This document shows positions 52,402-61,338 of a DNA stretch of 64,000 bases, in pieces; within the stretch, counting starts at the first letter, position 1, and every line of letters begins with the position of its first letter. The notes beneath the pieces are model-generated. The model was not told the DNA's origin and ran no database searches. It was given only the letters and a program-made list of their open reading frames with translations. A program made the position numbers and the translations under genes. The DNA comes from Epilithonimonas mollis (GTDB taxonomy: Bacteria > Bacteroidota > Bacteroidia > Flavobacteriales > Weeksellaceae): the NCBI RefSeq assembly GCF_900142325.1, contig NZ_FRAM01000001.1:744001-808000 (forward strand). Reading direction: 5' to 3'.

Positions 52402-52422
52402 TCGCGGATTTGCAATCCGTGA
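52402..52422 (+). repeat. 21-bp palindromic element, second copy
   Basis: 20 of 21 bases identical to 44969-44989; CGGATT-TGC-AATCCG is a perfect hairpin here. Confidence 0.7.
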
Positions 52423-52462
52423 CTTTAATGAAAATTAATCAATCACAAAAACTTCTCCTATC

Positions 52463-52605
52463 GAAATCAATGGCGTCGGGCTTTAGCCCGATGATAGAAA
52501 TTAAAATAGAAATCGGCTTTAGCCAAAATTTATCCATAGTTATTTTGGCTAAAGCCAGATTGACAACCATAAAAAAACGGGCTAAAGCCCGTTCCTATTG
52601 ATTTC
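52463..52605. repeat. 143-bp nested foldback element (GGGCTTTAGCCC type)
   Basis: Outer arms start GAAATCAAT (52463-52471) and end ATTGATTTC (52597-52605), with CGGGCTTTAGCCCG (52477-52490) and AACGGGCTAAAGCCCGTT (52576-52593). Inner arms ATCGGCTTTAGCCAAAAT and ATTTTGGCTAAAGCCAGAT pair at 52512-52560. It lies between the RelA/SpoT gene and the hemL stop and could act as terminator for both. Confidence 0.85.
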
Positions 52606-52611
52606 TTTTCT

Positions 52612-53892
52612 CTAATACTGAAACTTCCTGAAAGCTTCCAGCGTTTTATCAATCTCTGTATCGCCAATGGCGGATGAAATAAACCAGGTCTCATAGCCAC
52701 TTGGCGGCAGATAAATCCCCTGTTCCAAAACCTGATGAAACACATTATTGAACAAACCGATGTTGGAGTTATTCACTTCATTAAAGTTACTCGCAGACGT
52801 CACATCAAAGAAAATCGACATCATACTTCCCTTTCGGTTGATGCGGTGTCGAATGCTTTTCTCGTTTAATATTTTCCCGATTTCGAAATCCAGAGTTTCA
52901 GTCGCTTTGTCTAATTTTTTATAGAAATCAGCATCTTCTTTTATCAATTGCAACGTTTTGAGTCCGGCTCTCATAGCCAAAGGATTTCCACTCAAAGTTC
53001 CGGCCTGATAAACGCGTCCTCTTGGCGAAAGCCAGTTCATAATTTCGTTGGGCCCGGCAAAAGCACCAACCGGCAAACCGCCGCCAATGACTTTTCCATA
53101 AGTTACCAAATCCGCTTTCACGCCGAGAGCTTCCTGCGCACCGCCAAATGCCAAACGAAAACCGGTCATTACCTCATCGAAAATCAATAAAGTTCCGTGC
53201 TCATCACACAATTTTCTAAGGTTTTGAAGGAACTGATTTTCCGGTAAGATACAACCCATATTTCCAGCAATCGGTTCTACGATAATCGCCGCAATCTGCT
53301 CAGGATTATTCTTGAAAAGTTCTTCAACCTGTTCGATATTATTGTATTCGGCGAGCAAAGTATCTTTTGCTGTACCTTGCGTAACGCCCGGAGAATTCGG
53401 ACTTCCGAAAGTCGCCATTCCACTTCCCGCCTGAATCAGAAAAGAATCCGAATGCCCGTGATAACAACCTTCGAACTTGATGATTTTTTCTCTTTCCGTG
53501 TAACCTCTCGCCAAACGAATCGCACTCATACAAGCTTCGGTTCCGGAAGAAACCATTCGGATCTGGTCTACATTCGGCACATTTTCTACGATAAATTTCG
53601 CAATCTCAGTTTCCAATTCTGTCGGAGCCCCAAAAGAAAAGCCTTTCTCAGCCTGTAATTTAAGAGCTTCCAAAACCTCGGGATGTGTGTGTCCGAGAAT
53701 TGCTGGTCCCCAGGAATTGATATAATCGATGTAGGTTCTGTCATCCTCATCTGTAAGGTAAGCACCTTTGGCAGACTTCATAAAAATCGGAACACCTCCA
53801 ACAGATTTGAAGGCACGGACCGGCGAATTAACACCGCCCGGAATATATTGGTACGCTTCTTCAAAAAGCGCTGAACTTCTTTGGTATAACAT
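52612..53892 (-). CDS. hemL: glutamate-1-semialdehyde 2,1-aminomutase
   Basis: 426 residues, standard length. It converts glutamate-1-semialdehyde to 5-aminolevulinate for haem synthesis, using PLP. Signatures: [49 protein letters not shown] and the PLP lysine in [17 protein letters not shown]. No other hem gene is in the window. Confidence 0.97.
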   Translation of the reverse strand: MLYQRSSALFEEAYQYIPGGVNSPVRAFKSVGGVPIFMKSAKGAYLTDEDDRTYIDYINSWGPAILGHTHPEVLEALKLQAEKGFSFGAPTELETEIAKFIVENVPNVDQIRMVSSGTEACMSAIRLARGYTEREKIIKFEGCYHGHSDSFLIQAGSGMATFGSPNSPGVTQGTAKDTLLAEYNNIEQVEELFKNNPEQIAAIIVEPIAGNMGCILPENQFLQNLRKLCDEHGTLLIFDEVMTGFRLAFGGAQEALGVKADLVTYGKVIGGGLPVGAFAGPNEIMNWLSPRGRVYQAGTLSGNPLAMRAGLKTLQLIKEDADFYKKLDKATETLDFEIGKILNEKSIRHRINRKGSMMSIFFDVTSASNFNEVNNSNIGLFNNVFHQVLEQGIYLPPSGYETWFISSAIGDTEIDKTLEAFRKFQY

Positions 53893-53968
53893 TTTTTGTT
53901 TTGTATTTGGTATTTAGTATTTTGTGTTTAGATAAGCTAAAAACAAAACACCATAAACTATAAACTAA

Positions 53969-55033
53969 TTAGCTTCTCGGTTTCTTACTTTGCAGATAAA
54001 TCGTTTGTCCCGCTCTCGGTTCTTCGCCCGATTCCATTCTGTTTTTGGAATAGAGTTTCTTCATTTTGATTCCGAATTTTTGGGCAATATCGTGCATTGT
54101 TTCGCCGATTCCGGCTTTGTAAGTTTCCTTATTTCCTGATGAATTTTTGCCTTCCAGGAAAATGATCTCATTCTTCGCCAGTTTGGAGTCCTCCAGTTCG
54201 TTGTATTTCATCAGACGTTTTTCACTGATTCCAAATTTCTTCGCAATATCAGACATATCCGCATCCACAGGCATCACAAAGAATTTCAGATCGCCGTTCG
54301 GATGATTTTTTACGAGGATATTTTTCAGTAGCTCAGCCTTACTTTTAGCATCCACCAATTCGGAAACTTTGCTTTGTTGTTTAGCGTAGGAACCTTGCGT
54401 ATAATCCACCTTAATGGTTGGCGGCGACACTTTTTCGTTTTGTTTTTCCTGGCTCAGCTGCGCCATAAAAACCGCATCGCTATTCAGGCTTGGGTACAAT
54501 TTCAATATGGCGTAATAAACTTCATCTTTAGAAGTATTATCAAATTCATACAGCTTATAACGCTCGATTTTGTCAATCAGGATATAGGCATACCTCGGGT
54601 TGGTTGCATAACCTGCTTTTTTAAGACCGTGTGCCCAGGCTTTGTAATCTTTTGGGTCGAGGTCAAAAAGTTTGGTGTAATATTTACGCGTTGCCAAAAA
54701 AACCGAATGGTCTTCATAAGATTGCTTCGGGTCTTCGTAAACACGGAAGCATTCGTTTGGTGCGTCGTCCGTATGCTTCATTGTTCTGCCCGTCCAGTCT
54801 TCCTTACATTTGATCCCGAAATGATTTTTTCCTTCCAGCGCCAATCGGCTTTGTCCGCCGCCGGTTTCCAAAAGTCCCTGAGCAAGTGTGATGCTCGCCG
54901 GGATTTTATATTTCTCCATTTCTTCCACCGCATACGGTGCAAACTTCTGGATGTATTGGTCTTCTGTCTTCCAGGTCTGTGCTTTTGCAAATCCTAAAAT
55001 ACAAACAAAGCCAATCCCCAATAATTTTTTCAT
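53969..55033 (-). CDS. exported glucosaminidase with two LysM domains
   Basis: 354 residues with signal peptide (ends GFAKAQ). A glucosaminidase domain (about 30-165: ASITLAQGLLETGGGQSRLA with the catalytic Glu, NHFGIKCKEDW, YEDHSVFLATRKYY) cleaves the glycan chain of peptidoglycan. Two LysM modules (about 245-295 and 302-350) bind it. It starts 10 bp after the ACC deaminase-like gene and is likely co-transcribed with it, though the functions are unrelated. Confidence 0.93.
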   Translation of the reverse strand: MKKLLGIGFVCILGFAKAQTWKTEDQYIQKFAPYAVEEMEKYKIPASITLAQGLLETGGGQSRLALEGKNHFGIKCKEDWTGRTMKHTDDAPNECFRVYEDPKQSYEDHSVFLATRKYYTKLFDLDPKDYKAWAHGLKKAGYATNPRYAYILIDKIERYKLYEFDNTSKDEVYYAILKLYPSLNSDAVFMAQLSQEKQNEKVSPPTIKVDYTQGSYAKQQSKVSELVDAKSKAELLKNILVKNHPNGDLKFFVMPVDADMSDIAKKFGISEKRLMKYNELEDSKLAKNEIIFLEGKNSSGNKETYKAGIGETMHDIAQKFGIKMKKLYSKNRMESGEEPRAGQTIYLQSKKPRS

Positions 55034-55043
55034 TTTTTATATT

Positions 55044-55976
55044 TTAAAATTTTGATCCTATTTTTTCATCCACCAAAACTCTGTTCTTATTTTTCAAAAA
55101 CTGGTTCGCACCCTTGATTCCCTGTAATCCGCCGGTGTGGAATGTCAGGATTTTTGAACCTTCCGGAAAGTAACCTTTCTCCGCCAAATCAAAAACTCTC
55201 TGCATCATTTTTCCTGTATAGATTGGATCCAGCGGGATCTGATATTCCTGATGAAACCAATTTATAAAACGGACATTCTCATCAGATATTTTTCCGTATC
55301 GGTTTTCACTGGAGTCTATCAGTTCAAAATTGCTCCGTCTGCTCCATTCCTGGACTATTTTTTCCAGCGAATCATCCTTAACAACTTTGATTCCGATCAC
55401 GTTTTGATGTTCTTCCGCAAACCTGGAAATCCCGGCAATTGTTCCGCCTGTTCCAACAGCTGTGCAAAGATAATCAAAATCTTTGGTGTCATTTCCCAGC
55501 ATATACCGGACACCTTCAACTGCCGATTCATTACTTCCGCCTTCCGGAATTATCAATGAATTGGGAAATTTTACAGAAAATTCCTGTGTTAATTTTTCCT
55601 TGTTTTGATAATCTTCCCTTGAAACAAAGAAGAATTGCATACCGTTTTGGGAAGCTTCGGAAAGTGTGGGATTGTCCTGCCAATTATTTTCCAGTTCATT
55701 GCCCCGGATAATTCCAATTGTCGGGATATTAAATTGTTTCCCAAATGCAGCAACCGATGCAATATGATTGGAAAATGCACCGCCAAAAGTGATTAATAAA
55801 GGCTTTTGGGGTTCTGTTCCCAGATATTGATTGACATTGAGGAAGAGTTTCCAGAACTTGTTTCCCGAAATGGCTGGATGAATCAAATCTTCTCTTTTGA
55901 TGAAAATCCGGACATCGAAACCGGATTTCAATTCTGTGATTGGGATTTTATGGTCGGGAATCTGGAGCATCATCAA
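55044..55976 (-). CDS. PLP enzyme of the ACC deaminase / D-cysteine desulfhydrase family
   Basis: 310 residues. PLP lysine in SGNKFWK, FGGAFSNHIAS and the phosphate-binding glycines of AVGTGGTIAG define the fold-type II family. Bacterial members are mostly D-cysteine desulfhydrases rather than true ACC deaminases; the sequence alone does not decide. The start is given at the first Met of MMML; a later one is possible. Confidence 0.88.
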   Translation of the reverse strand: MMMLQIPDHKIPITELKSGFDVRIFIKREDLIHPAISGNKFWKLFLNVNQYLGTEPQKPLLITFGGAFSNHIASVAAFGKQFNIPTIGIIRGNELENNWQDNPTLSEASQNGMQFFFVSREDYQNKEKLTQEFSVKFPNSLIIPEGGSNESAVEGVRYMLGNDTKDFDYLCTAVGTGGTIAGISRFAEEHQNVIGIKVVKDDSLEKIVQEWSRRSNFELIDSSENRYGKISDENVRFINWFHQEYQIPLDPIYTGKMMQRVFDLAEKGYFPEGSKILTFHTGGLQGIKGANQFLKNKNRVLVDEKIGSKF

Positions 55977-56016
55977 AAATAAAAAATTGAGAACGAATAA
56001 CCGTCTTTTATAACGA

Positions 56017-56694
56017 TTAATTAAGCTCAGAATTCTTCGCTGCTATTACCAGCCTATTCATCTCCGCATAAAGCAGCTGCCATTCTGCCACATTATTCAT
56101 CGCAGTGAGGAGATTCAGAAAAGACTTCAGCACTTTTTCCAATGCTCTTCGTGTAGCGGAGGCACTTTTCGTGAGCCTGAGTTCTGCATTGGCAGTTGCC
56201 TGGGCAGCGAATAATTCCTCAAAAATGCTCTGTTGTGCCTTCATATCATCGATTGTAGTCTTGAGAAAAAGTGCGAGGATTTTCTGCTGATTCTCGGGCT
56301 GCTCCAGTTCTTCCAGCAGCTTTTTCATTTGGGCGGTCTGTGAAGAATAACTCATCTTATCCAGCGACAGACCGTACTTTCTGATAATCTGAAAAAGCTC
56401 ATTCGCCATCTGATGATTGGGTAATCGCGGCATATCTTTGTAGCCATCCAGAAATTTTTTGAGGTTTCGGAATGCAGTATCTCTCTCAGCATCCGCATCA
56501 GCAACCATTTTTCCTTTTCCATTGAAAGTTGCTTTCCCATAAGCCTTATCGTAATCAGCATATTCTGCTTTGATTTCTGCTAAAAGCGGATGCAAAACGA
56601 TCACCGGATATTTACCTGAATCTGCTGTGCTGATGATTCTCTGTGTTAGTGTTGCCAAATCTTTGGTCGACAATTCTGATAATGTGATTTTCAT
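56017..56694 (-). CDS. DUF6261-type helical protein next to a 41-bp repeat array
   Basis: 225 residues, no signal or membrane segment, nearly all helix (LSTKDLATLTQRIISTA, NHQMANELFQIIRKYGLSL, AEWQLLYAEMNRLVIAAKN). From memory it fits DUF6261, a Bacteroidota family of unknown role. A tandem array of 41-bp units lies 75 bp upstream, in its leader or promoter region. It resembles the 43210-43698 gene in being a small helical protein beside an array of about 21-bp monomers. Confidence 0.75.
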   Translation of the reverse strand: MKITLSELSTKDLATLTQRIISTADSGKYPVIVLHPLLAEIKAEYADYDKAYGKATFNGKGKMVADADAERDTAFRNLKKFLDGYKDMPRLPNHQMANELFQIIRKYGLSLDKMSYSSQTAQMKKLLEELEQPENQQKILALFLKTTIDDMKAQQSIFEELFAAQATANAELRLTKSASATRRALEKVLKSFLNLLTAMNNVAEWQLLYAEMNRLVIAAKNSELN

Positions 56695-56768
56695 TGAATG
56701 TGTTTTTTATTAATTCATTAAAAATAAAAAAAACAGATGATTTAAAACCATCTATTTTTCATTGATAC

Positions 56769-56923
56769 ACCAGTCTGTTTTGATTTGCCAAGTCAGATCA
56801 GACCTTCACAGATCTCCGTTTGAGTTCAGCAGATGAAATTAGACCTTCACAGATTTCTGTTTAAGTTCCTCAGGTCAGTTTTGACCTTCGCAGAATGCTG
56901 TTTTAGTCCAGCAGGTCAGATTA
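56769..56923. repeat. 41-bp tandem repeat array, about 3.7 units
   Basis: Units start with GACCTTC at 56801, 56842 and 56883, with a partial unit before. Each splits into two related halves of 20 and 21 bases (TTCaCAGAT and TTCagCAGAT cores), so the monomer is about 20.5 bp. Conserved blocks GACCTTCRCAG and GTTTNAGTTC alternate with variable 6- and 9-base parts. Confidence 0.9.
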
Positions 56924-56950
56924 CATTTAGAATGAGTCATTAAACCAAAA

Positions 56951-56972
56951 AATCCACCAATAATGGTGGATT
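56951..56972 (-). terminator. terminator after the transketolase genes
   Basis: AATCCACCA / TGGTGGATT, nine pairs, with a T run on the minus strand. Confidence 0.85.
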
Positions 56973-56995
56973 CTTTACAATATAATTGATTAAAA

Positions 56996-57949
56996 TCATT
57001 TTGTTCTCTCGATGATTCTTTTCACTGCTTTTACCACAGCATCGGCATCGATTTCATATTTTTTCATCAGTTCTGCCGGCGTTCCCGATTCCCCGAATGT
57101 ATCGTGAACGGCTACAAATTCCTGAGGTGTTGGTCTTCTTCTGGAAAGCATTCCCGCAACTGATTCGCCAAGACCTCCAAGATAATTGTGCTCTTCAGCA
57201 GAAACTATTTTGCCAGTTTTCTCAACAGATTTCAGGATAATCTCTTCGTCCAAAGGTTTGATCGTATGGATGTTGATGATCTCTACAGAAATACCTTCTT
57301 TCTCCAGCTCGTCTGCTGCTAATAAGGATTCCCAAACCAAATGTCCGGTTGCTACGATCGTAACATCAGTTCCTTCCTGCAAAAGAATTCCTTTTCCAAT
57401 CTCGAAAGGCATATCTTCCGGGATGAAAACAGGCACCACAGGACGCCCGAATCTCAGGTAAACAGGACCTTCGTGTGCTGCGGCTGCTAAAGTTGCCGCT
57501 TTGGTCTGGTTATAATCGCAAGGATTGATCACTGTCATTCCCGGTAACATTTTCATCATTCCTATGTCTTCCAAAACCTGATGCGTTGCGCCATCCTCTC
57601 CCAAAGTTACCCCTGCGTGGGAAGCTGCGATTTTTACATTTTTGTTGGAATAAGCAATCGACTGACGAATCTGGTCATAGACTCTGGATGTTGCAAAGTT
57701 GGCGAAAGTCCCTGCAAAAGGGATTTTCCCGTTGATGGTAAGACCTGCCGCCAAGCCCATCATATTAGCTTCGGCTATCCCTGTCTGGAAAAATCTTTCG
57801 GGTGCTTTTTCTATGAATTTCTCCATTTTAAGTGATCCGATTAAATCGGCGCAAAGTGCTACCACATTTGGATTGGTGTCCGCTAACTCTGCCAGACCGG
57901 CTCCAAAACCGGAACGTGTATCTTTTTTTTCTGTGTATGTATATTTCAT
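56996..57949 (-). CDS. transketolase, C-terminal subunit
   Basis: 317 residues, the pyrimidine-binding and C-terminal parts of transketolase as a separate chain. GIAEANMMGLAAGL holds the catalytic Glu that activates thiamine diphosphate; SHAGVTLGEDGATHQ, MTVINPCDYNQTKAA and SAEEHNYLGGLGESVAG are typical. With the N-terminal subunit upstream (58 bp away) it forms the active enzyme of the pentose phosphate pathway. Confidence 0.95.
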   Translation of the reverse strand: MKYTYTEKKDTRSGFGAGLAELADTNPNVVALCADLIGSLKMEKFIEKAPERFFQTGIAEANMMGLAAGLTINGKIPFAGTFANFATSRVYDQIRQSIAYSNKNVKIAASHAGVTLGEDGATHQVLEDIGMMKMLPGMTVINPCDYNQTKAATLAAAAHEGPVYLRFGRPVVPVFIPEDMPFEIGKGILLQEGTDVTIVATGHLVWESLLAADELEKEGISVEIINIHTIKPLDEEIILKSVEKTGKIVSAEEHNYLGGLGESVAGMLSRRRPTPQEFVAVHDTFGESGTPAELMKKYEIDADAVVKAVKRIIERTK

Positions 57950-58007
57950 TTTGTTATAATTGATGGGTGAATATTATAATTGATAAATGATAGTCGATAA
58001 TTTATCA

Positions 58008-58859
58008 TTAATAATCCGCTGGTGCTTCTAGATATAATTGTTTGAAAGCTGTGGCCAACTGGTCATCATTCGGAGCTTTTCCGTGCCAAGCGTGGCTGCC
58101 AACCATAAAATCTACACCGCTTCCCATCTCTGTATGAAGAAGAATAACTACTGGTTTTCCTTTTCCTGTCTCGGATTTTGCTTTGTTAAGAATCGCGATA
58201 ACTGACTCCAGGTCATTTCCTTTTTTCTCTTCAAGAACCAACCATCCAAATGCTTCTAATTTGGCATGCAGATCACCCAAAGACAATACATCGTCTGTAT
58301 CGCCATCAATCTGTCTTCCGTTATAATCTATAGTAGAAATAATGTTATCCACTTTCTTCGCAGAGGCATACATGAATGCTTCCCAGTTTTGTCCCTCCTG
58401 GAGTTCTCCATCACCGTGCAGGGTGTAAACTAAGGAATTGTCTCCGTCTAATTTTTTACCCTGAGCAGCGCCCAAAGCCACAGAAAGACCCTGACCCAGC
58501 GAACCAGAAGCCACTCGGATTCCCGGTAAACCTTCGTGCGTGGTCGGGTGACCCTGTAATCTTGAGTTCAGTTTTCTGAAAGTTGCCAGTTCTGCTACCG
58601 GAAAGAATCCGAATCTTGCCAATGTGCTGTAAAACACAGGAGAAATGTGTCCGTTTGACAGGAAGAAAAGGTCTTCATTTTTGCCTTCCATGGTGAAAGG
58701 TAACTTGTAATTCAGGATTTCTCCGTAAAGTGCTACGAAATATTCTGTACAACCAAGAGAACCTCCGGGATGACCACTGTTTACATCGTGAACCATTCTC
58801 AGAATATCTCTTCTGATCTGCGTTGAAAGGCTTTTCAGCTCTTCTATTGATTTGCTCAT
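58008..58859 (-). CDS. transketolase, N-terminal subunit
   Basis: 283 residues, the thiamine diphosphate-binding part. VNSGHPGGSLGCTEYFVALY, the HGDGELQEGQNWEAFMYA motif (GDG...N for Mg and diphosphate) and DYNGRQIDG are clear, as is GSHAWHGKAP. First gene of the pair; a TATTTTCG box lies about 20 bp upstream on the minus strand. Confidence 0.95.
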   Translation of the reverse strand: MSKSIEELKSLSTQIRRDILRMVHDVNSGHPGGSLGCTEYFVALYGEILNYKLPFTMEGKNEDLFFLSNGHISPVFYSTLARFGFFPVAELATFRKLNSRLQGHPTTHEGLPGIRVASGSLGQGLSVALGAAQGKKLDGDNSLVYTLHGDGELQEGQNWEAFMYASAKKVDNIISTIDYNGRQIDGDTDDVLSLGDLHAKLEAFGWLVLEEKKGNDLESVIAILNKAKSETGKGKPVVILLHTEMGSGVDFMVGSHAWHGKAPNDDQLATAFKQLYLEAPADY

Positions 58860-58937
58860 TATACTTAGATTTGCTTTCTTGCGAAAATACGATTTTTTGA
58901 TGAGGTCTGAAAATTCTGAATTTAAAAAACATCATAA

Positions 58938-58963
58938 AAAAAACCGCCGATTGGCGGTTTTAA
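58938..58963 (-). terminator. terminator of the first beta-barrel gene
   Basis: AAAACCGCC / GGCGGTTTT with a four-base loop and T run on the minus strand. Confidence 0.88.
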
Positions 58964-58982
58964 ATATTCATTACAGTAAGAA

Positions 58983-59540
58983 TTATTTTCCGAACTTGTA
59001 AGTAAGGCCGAATTGGAAAACACCATTTCTGGCAGCATCACCTTCATTTTCTTTAGCAATATCCGTAACACCGGCTACATATCTGATATTAGCCCCAAAG
59101 TTTGATGTGAAATCATATCCAGCACCTAGACCGATACCTAAATCAAATCCTTTTATAAAGTCTTTTGCATCTTCTGATTCACCATCAAACTTATATTTTG
59201 CACTTACTAAAAAGGCAAACTCAGGTCCTGCTTCCAGATAAAACTGAGGTGTTGCCTTGTACTGAAACATAACAGGAACAGAAATGTAATCTAAATTCAA
59301 TTTAACATCTCCTGGGCCATCACTCTTTGCTCCCTTCGCATTGTAAAGGACTTCTGGCTGAAGGTTGAAGCTTTCTGACAATGGAACATTAACAAAAGCA
59401 CCTGCATAAAATCCGAATTTAGATTTGCTATCATCAAGGTTAGAAACACTCGAAACGTTTGCGCCCGCTTTCAAACCAAAAGTTTGTGCATTAGACAATC
59501 CAAATACTGCAACAGCAGCTAATAAAATTAATTTCTTCAT
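58983..59540 (-). CDS. outer-membrane beta-barrel protein (PorT/OmpA-like family)
   Basis: 185 residues with signal peptide (MKKLILLAAVAVFGLSNAQ). Alternating strands ending in aromatic residues (GFYAGAFVNVPL, FNLQPEVLYNAKG, LDYISVPVMFQYK) and the final FQFGLTYKFGK indicate an eight-strand barrel. Its signal peptide is nearly the same as that of the next barrel gene, a likely tandem relative. Confidence 0.9.
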   Translation of the reverse strand: MKKLILLAAVAVFGLSNAQTFGLKAGANVSSVSNLDDSKSKFGFYAGAFVNVPLSESFNLQPEVLYNAKGAKSDGPGDVKLNLDYISVPVMFQYKATPQFYLEAGPEFAFLVSAKYKFDGESEDAKDFIKGFDLGIGLGAGYDFTSNFGANIRYVAGVTDIAKENEGDAARNGVFQFGLTYKFGK

Positions 59541-59682
59541 AGTTATAATTTAAATGTTATTTATTGTTAAATTAACTTAAAACATTGCTAAATTAATAAT
59601 AATTTTTAAACTGCCAAATAAATTTTGGTTTTATGACTGAAAAGGTATCAATTATTTAACATTGCCTGTCTTATTTAATAAA

Positions 59683-59711
59683 AAAAAGTCTCCGATACAA
59701 AAGTACCGGAG
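59683..59711 (-). terminator. terminator of the second beta-barrel gene
   Basis: CTCCGATAC / GTACCGGAG with a four-base loop; T run on the minus strand. Confidence 0.82.
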
Positions 59712-59740
59712 ATATTAAATATTTTTATAATTAATTTTCT

Positions 59741-60232
59741 TTATTTCAGAAAGAAATTATAACCTAAGCTGACAGCACCTACCGAATAATCATTGCTTAC
59801 ACCCTGGTAACCCAAGTATAGTTCTCCCTGAGAAAAATTATAGGCAACTTTTGGCTGGAAATAAAAACCACCATCCATATTATTTTTGGTTGCAAATCCA
59901 TAACCCAAGTCAAGACCAAGTGAAACAGGAGAACCGGAAAATCTGTATTTACCTGCAACTGCTAAAGGGATAAATCCAAAATCATCAGCTTTTATGGAGC
60001 CTCCGGGAACATCAAAACTTTTACCAAAAAAGTGGGAGTATCCAGTAGCTACACCCAGATCAAAGCTTGGTGCAACATTCCACATATAAGCACCATCCAA
60101 ACCTAATGTAAAAGAAGAAACATCGCCGGCATCACCTACAGGAATACCTATGTGAGCTCCTATTTTGAAACCTTCCTGGGCGTTTGAAAACCCGAATACA
60201 GCCATAGCTGCGATCATAAGTAACTTTTTCAT
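59741..60232 (-). CDS. outer-membrane beta-barrel protein
   Basis: 163 residues with signal peptide (MKKLLMIAAMAVFGFSNAQ). Repeated glycine/aromatic strands (FKIGAHIGIPVG, FTLGLDGAYMW, LGLDLGYGFAT, AVSLGYNFFLK) fit a small eight-strand barrel. It lies next to a barrel with a similar signal peptide, and each has its own terminator. Confidence 0.88.
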   Translation of the reverse strand: MKKLLMIAAMAVFGFSNAQEGFKIGAHIGIPVGDAGDVSSFTLGLDGAYMWNVAPSFDLGVATGYSHFFGKSFDVPGGSIKADDFGFIPLAVAGKYRFSGSPVSLGLDLGYGFATKNNMDGGFYFQPKVAYNFSQGELYLGYQGVSNDYSVGAVSLGYNFFLK

Positions 60233-60286
60233 AGTTTAAAAATTTAATTCAGAAAAAAGTGTTACCAAGTTTCGTACCAAATGTAT

Positions 60287-61234
60287 TTATTTTTTCTCGC
60301 TTGTATTATAAGCCACAATAATTTTCTTAACCACAGGATGTCTCACCACATCTTCTTCCGTCAGGTGGACAAAACCGATCTCATCGATGTCTTTTAGAAT
60401 TTGCATAGATTCTTTGAGCCCGGACTGTTGTTTCGGCGGCAGGTCAACCTGGCTGGGATCACCTGTAATAATGAATTTGGCATTCATCCCCATTCTGGTG
60501 AGAAACATTTTCATTTGGGAATGTGTGGTATTCTGAGCTTCATCCAGGATCACGAAAGCTTCATCCAGAGTTCTTCCACGCATAAATGCCAATGGTGCCA
60601 CTTCAATGATTTTTTTCTCCATGAATCCTTCCAGCTTCTCATGCGGAATCATATCACGCAATGCGTCATATAAGGGCTGCAAATACGGATCAAGCTTTTC
60701 CTTAAGATCGCCGGGAAGAAAACCGAGGCTTTCTCCTGCTTCTACCGCAGGTCTCGTCAGAATAATCCTTTTTACTTCCTTATCGCGCAAAGCTCTGACT
60801 GCCAAAGCAACACTGGTGTAGGTTTTCCCGGTTCCTGCGGGACCGATTGCGAATACCATATCTTTCTTTTCAGAAACCTTTACCAATTTTTTCAGATTGG
60901 TGGTCTTAGCTTTGATGGCTTTTCCATTGACGCCTTTGACGATGATATCCTGATCGAATACCAGCTGTTTTTCAGAATCATCTTTGAGTTTTAATAAAGA
61001 TTCCAGATGTTTAACGTCAATTGAATTATGTTTGGATATGTAGGCTGAGATATCATCCAGTTTTTGCTTGAGGAGATCAAGCGTTTCGCGGTTGCCCATT
61101 GCGAAGATAAAGTTATCTCTGCCTGTGATCTTCAGCGTTGGGAAGCTGGATTTTATGAGGTTGAAATTTTGATTCTGGACACCATAAAACGTTTTGGTGT
61201 CGATGCCTTCGAGTTCATAATTTATTTCGAACAT
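60287..61234 (-). CDS. PhoH-family ATPase
   Basis: 315 residues. Walker A is AIGPAGTGKTYTS, Walker B FVILDEAQNTTHSQMKMFL, and ILTRPAVEAGESLGFLPGD and ITGDPSQVDLP are family signatures. PhoH proteins are cytoplasmic ATPases linked to RNA metabolism, and in E. coli to phosphate starvation; the exact role here is unknown. A minus-strand TATATTTG box near 61260 gives a short leader. Confidence 0.93.
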   Translation of the reverse strand: MFEINYELEGIDTKTFYGVQNQNFNLIKSSFPTLKITGRDNFIFAMGNRETLDLLKQKLDDISAYISKHNSIDVKHLESLLKLKDDSEKQLVFDQDIIVKGVNGKAIKAKTTNLKKLVKVSEKKDMVFAIGPAGTGKTYTSVALAVRALRDKEVKRIILTRPAVEAGESLGFLPGDLKEKLDPYLQPLYDALRDMIPHEKLEGFMEKKIIEVAPLAFMRGRTLDEAFVILDEAQNTTHSQMKMFLTRMGMNAKFIITGDPSQVDLPPKQQSGLKESMQILKDIDEIGFVHLTEEDVVRHPVVKKIIVAYNTSEKK

Positions 61235-61312
61235 ATATAATATTAGGAGTTAGTCTAACAAATATATGAATAGATTTGATATGATATGACCGTTTTAAAA
61301 ATTGAATTATAT

Positions 61313-61320
61313 TAAATTTG
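61313..61320 (+). promoter_or_regulatory. -7 promoter element for the SAM hydroxide adenosyltransferase gene
   Basis: TAAATTTG, an exact match, 18 bases before the ATG at 61339. It is divergent from the phoH promoter. Confidence 0.55.
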
Positions 61321-61338
61321 CAACTAAATCAAAGGAAC

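Noticed and set aside
56769-56923. TIGR-like dual-spacer guide array
   Set aside because: Block structure is superficially similar, but there is no Nop-domain effector and only about four degenerate units; kept only as a comparison.
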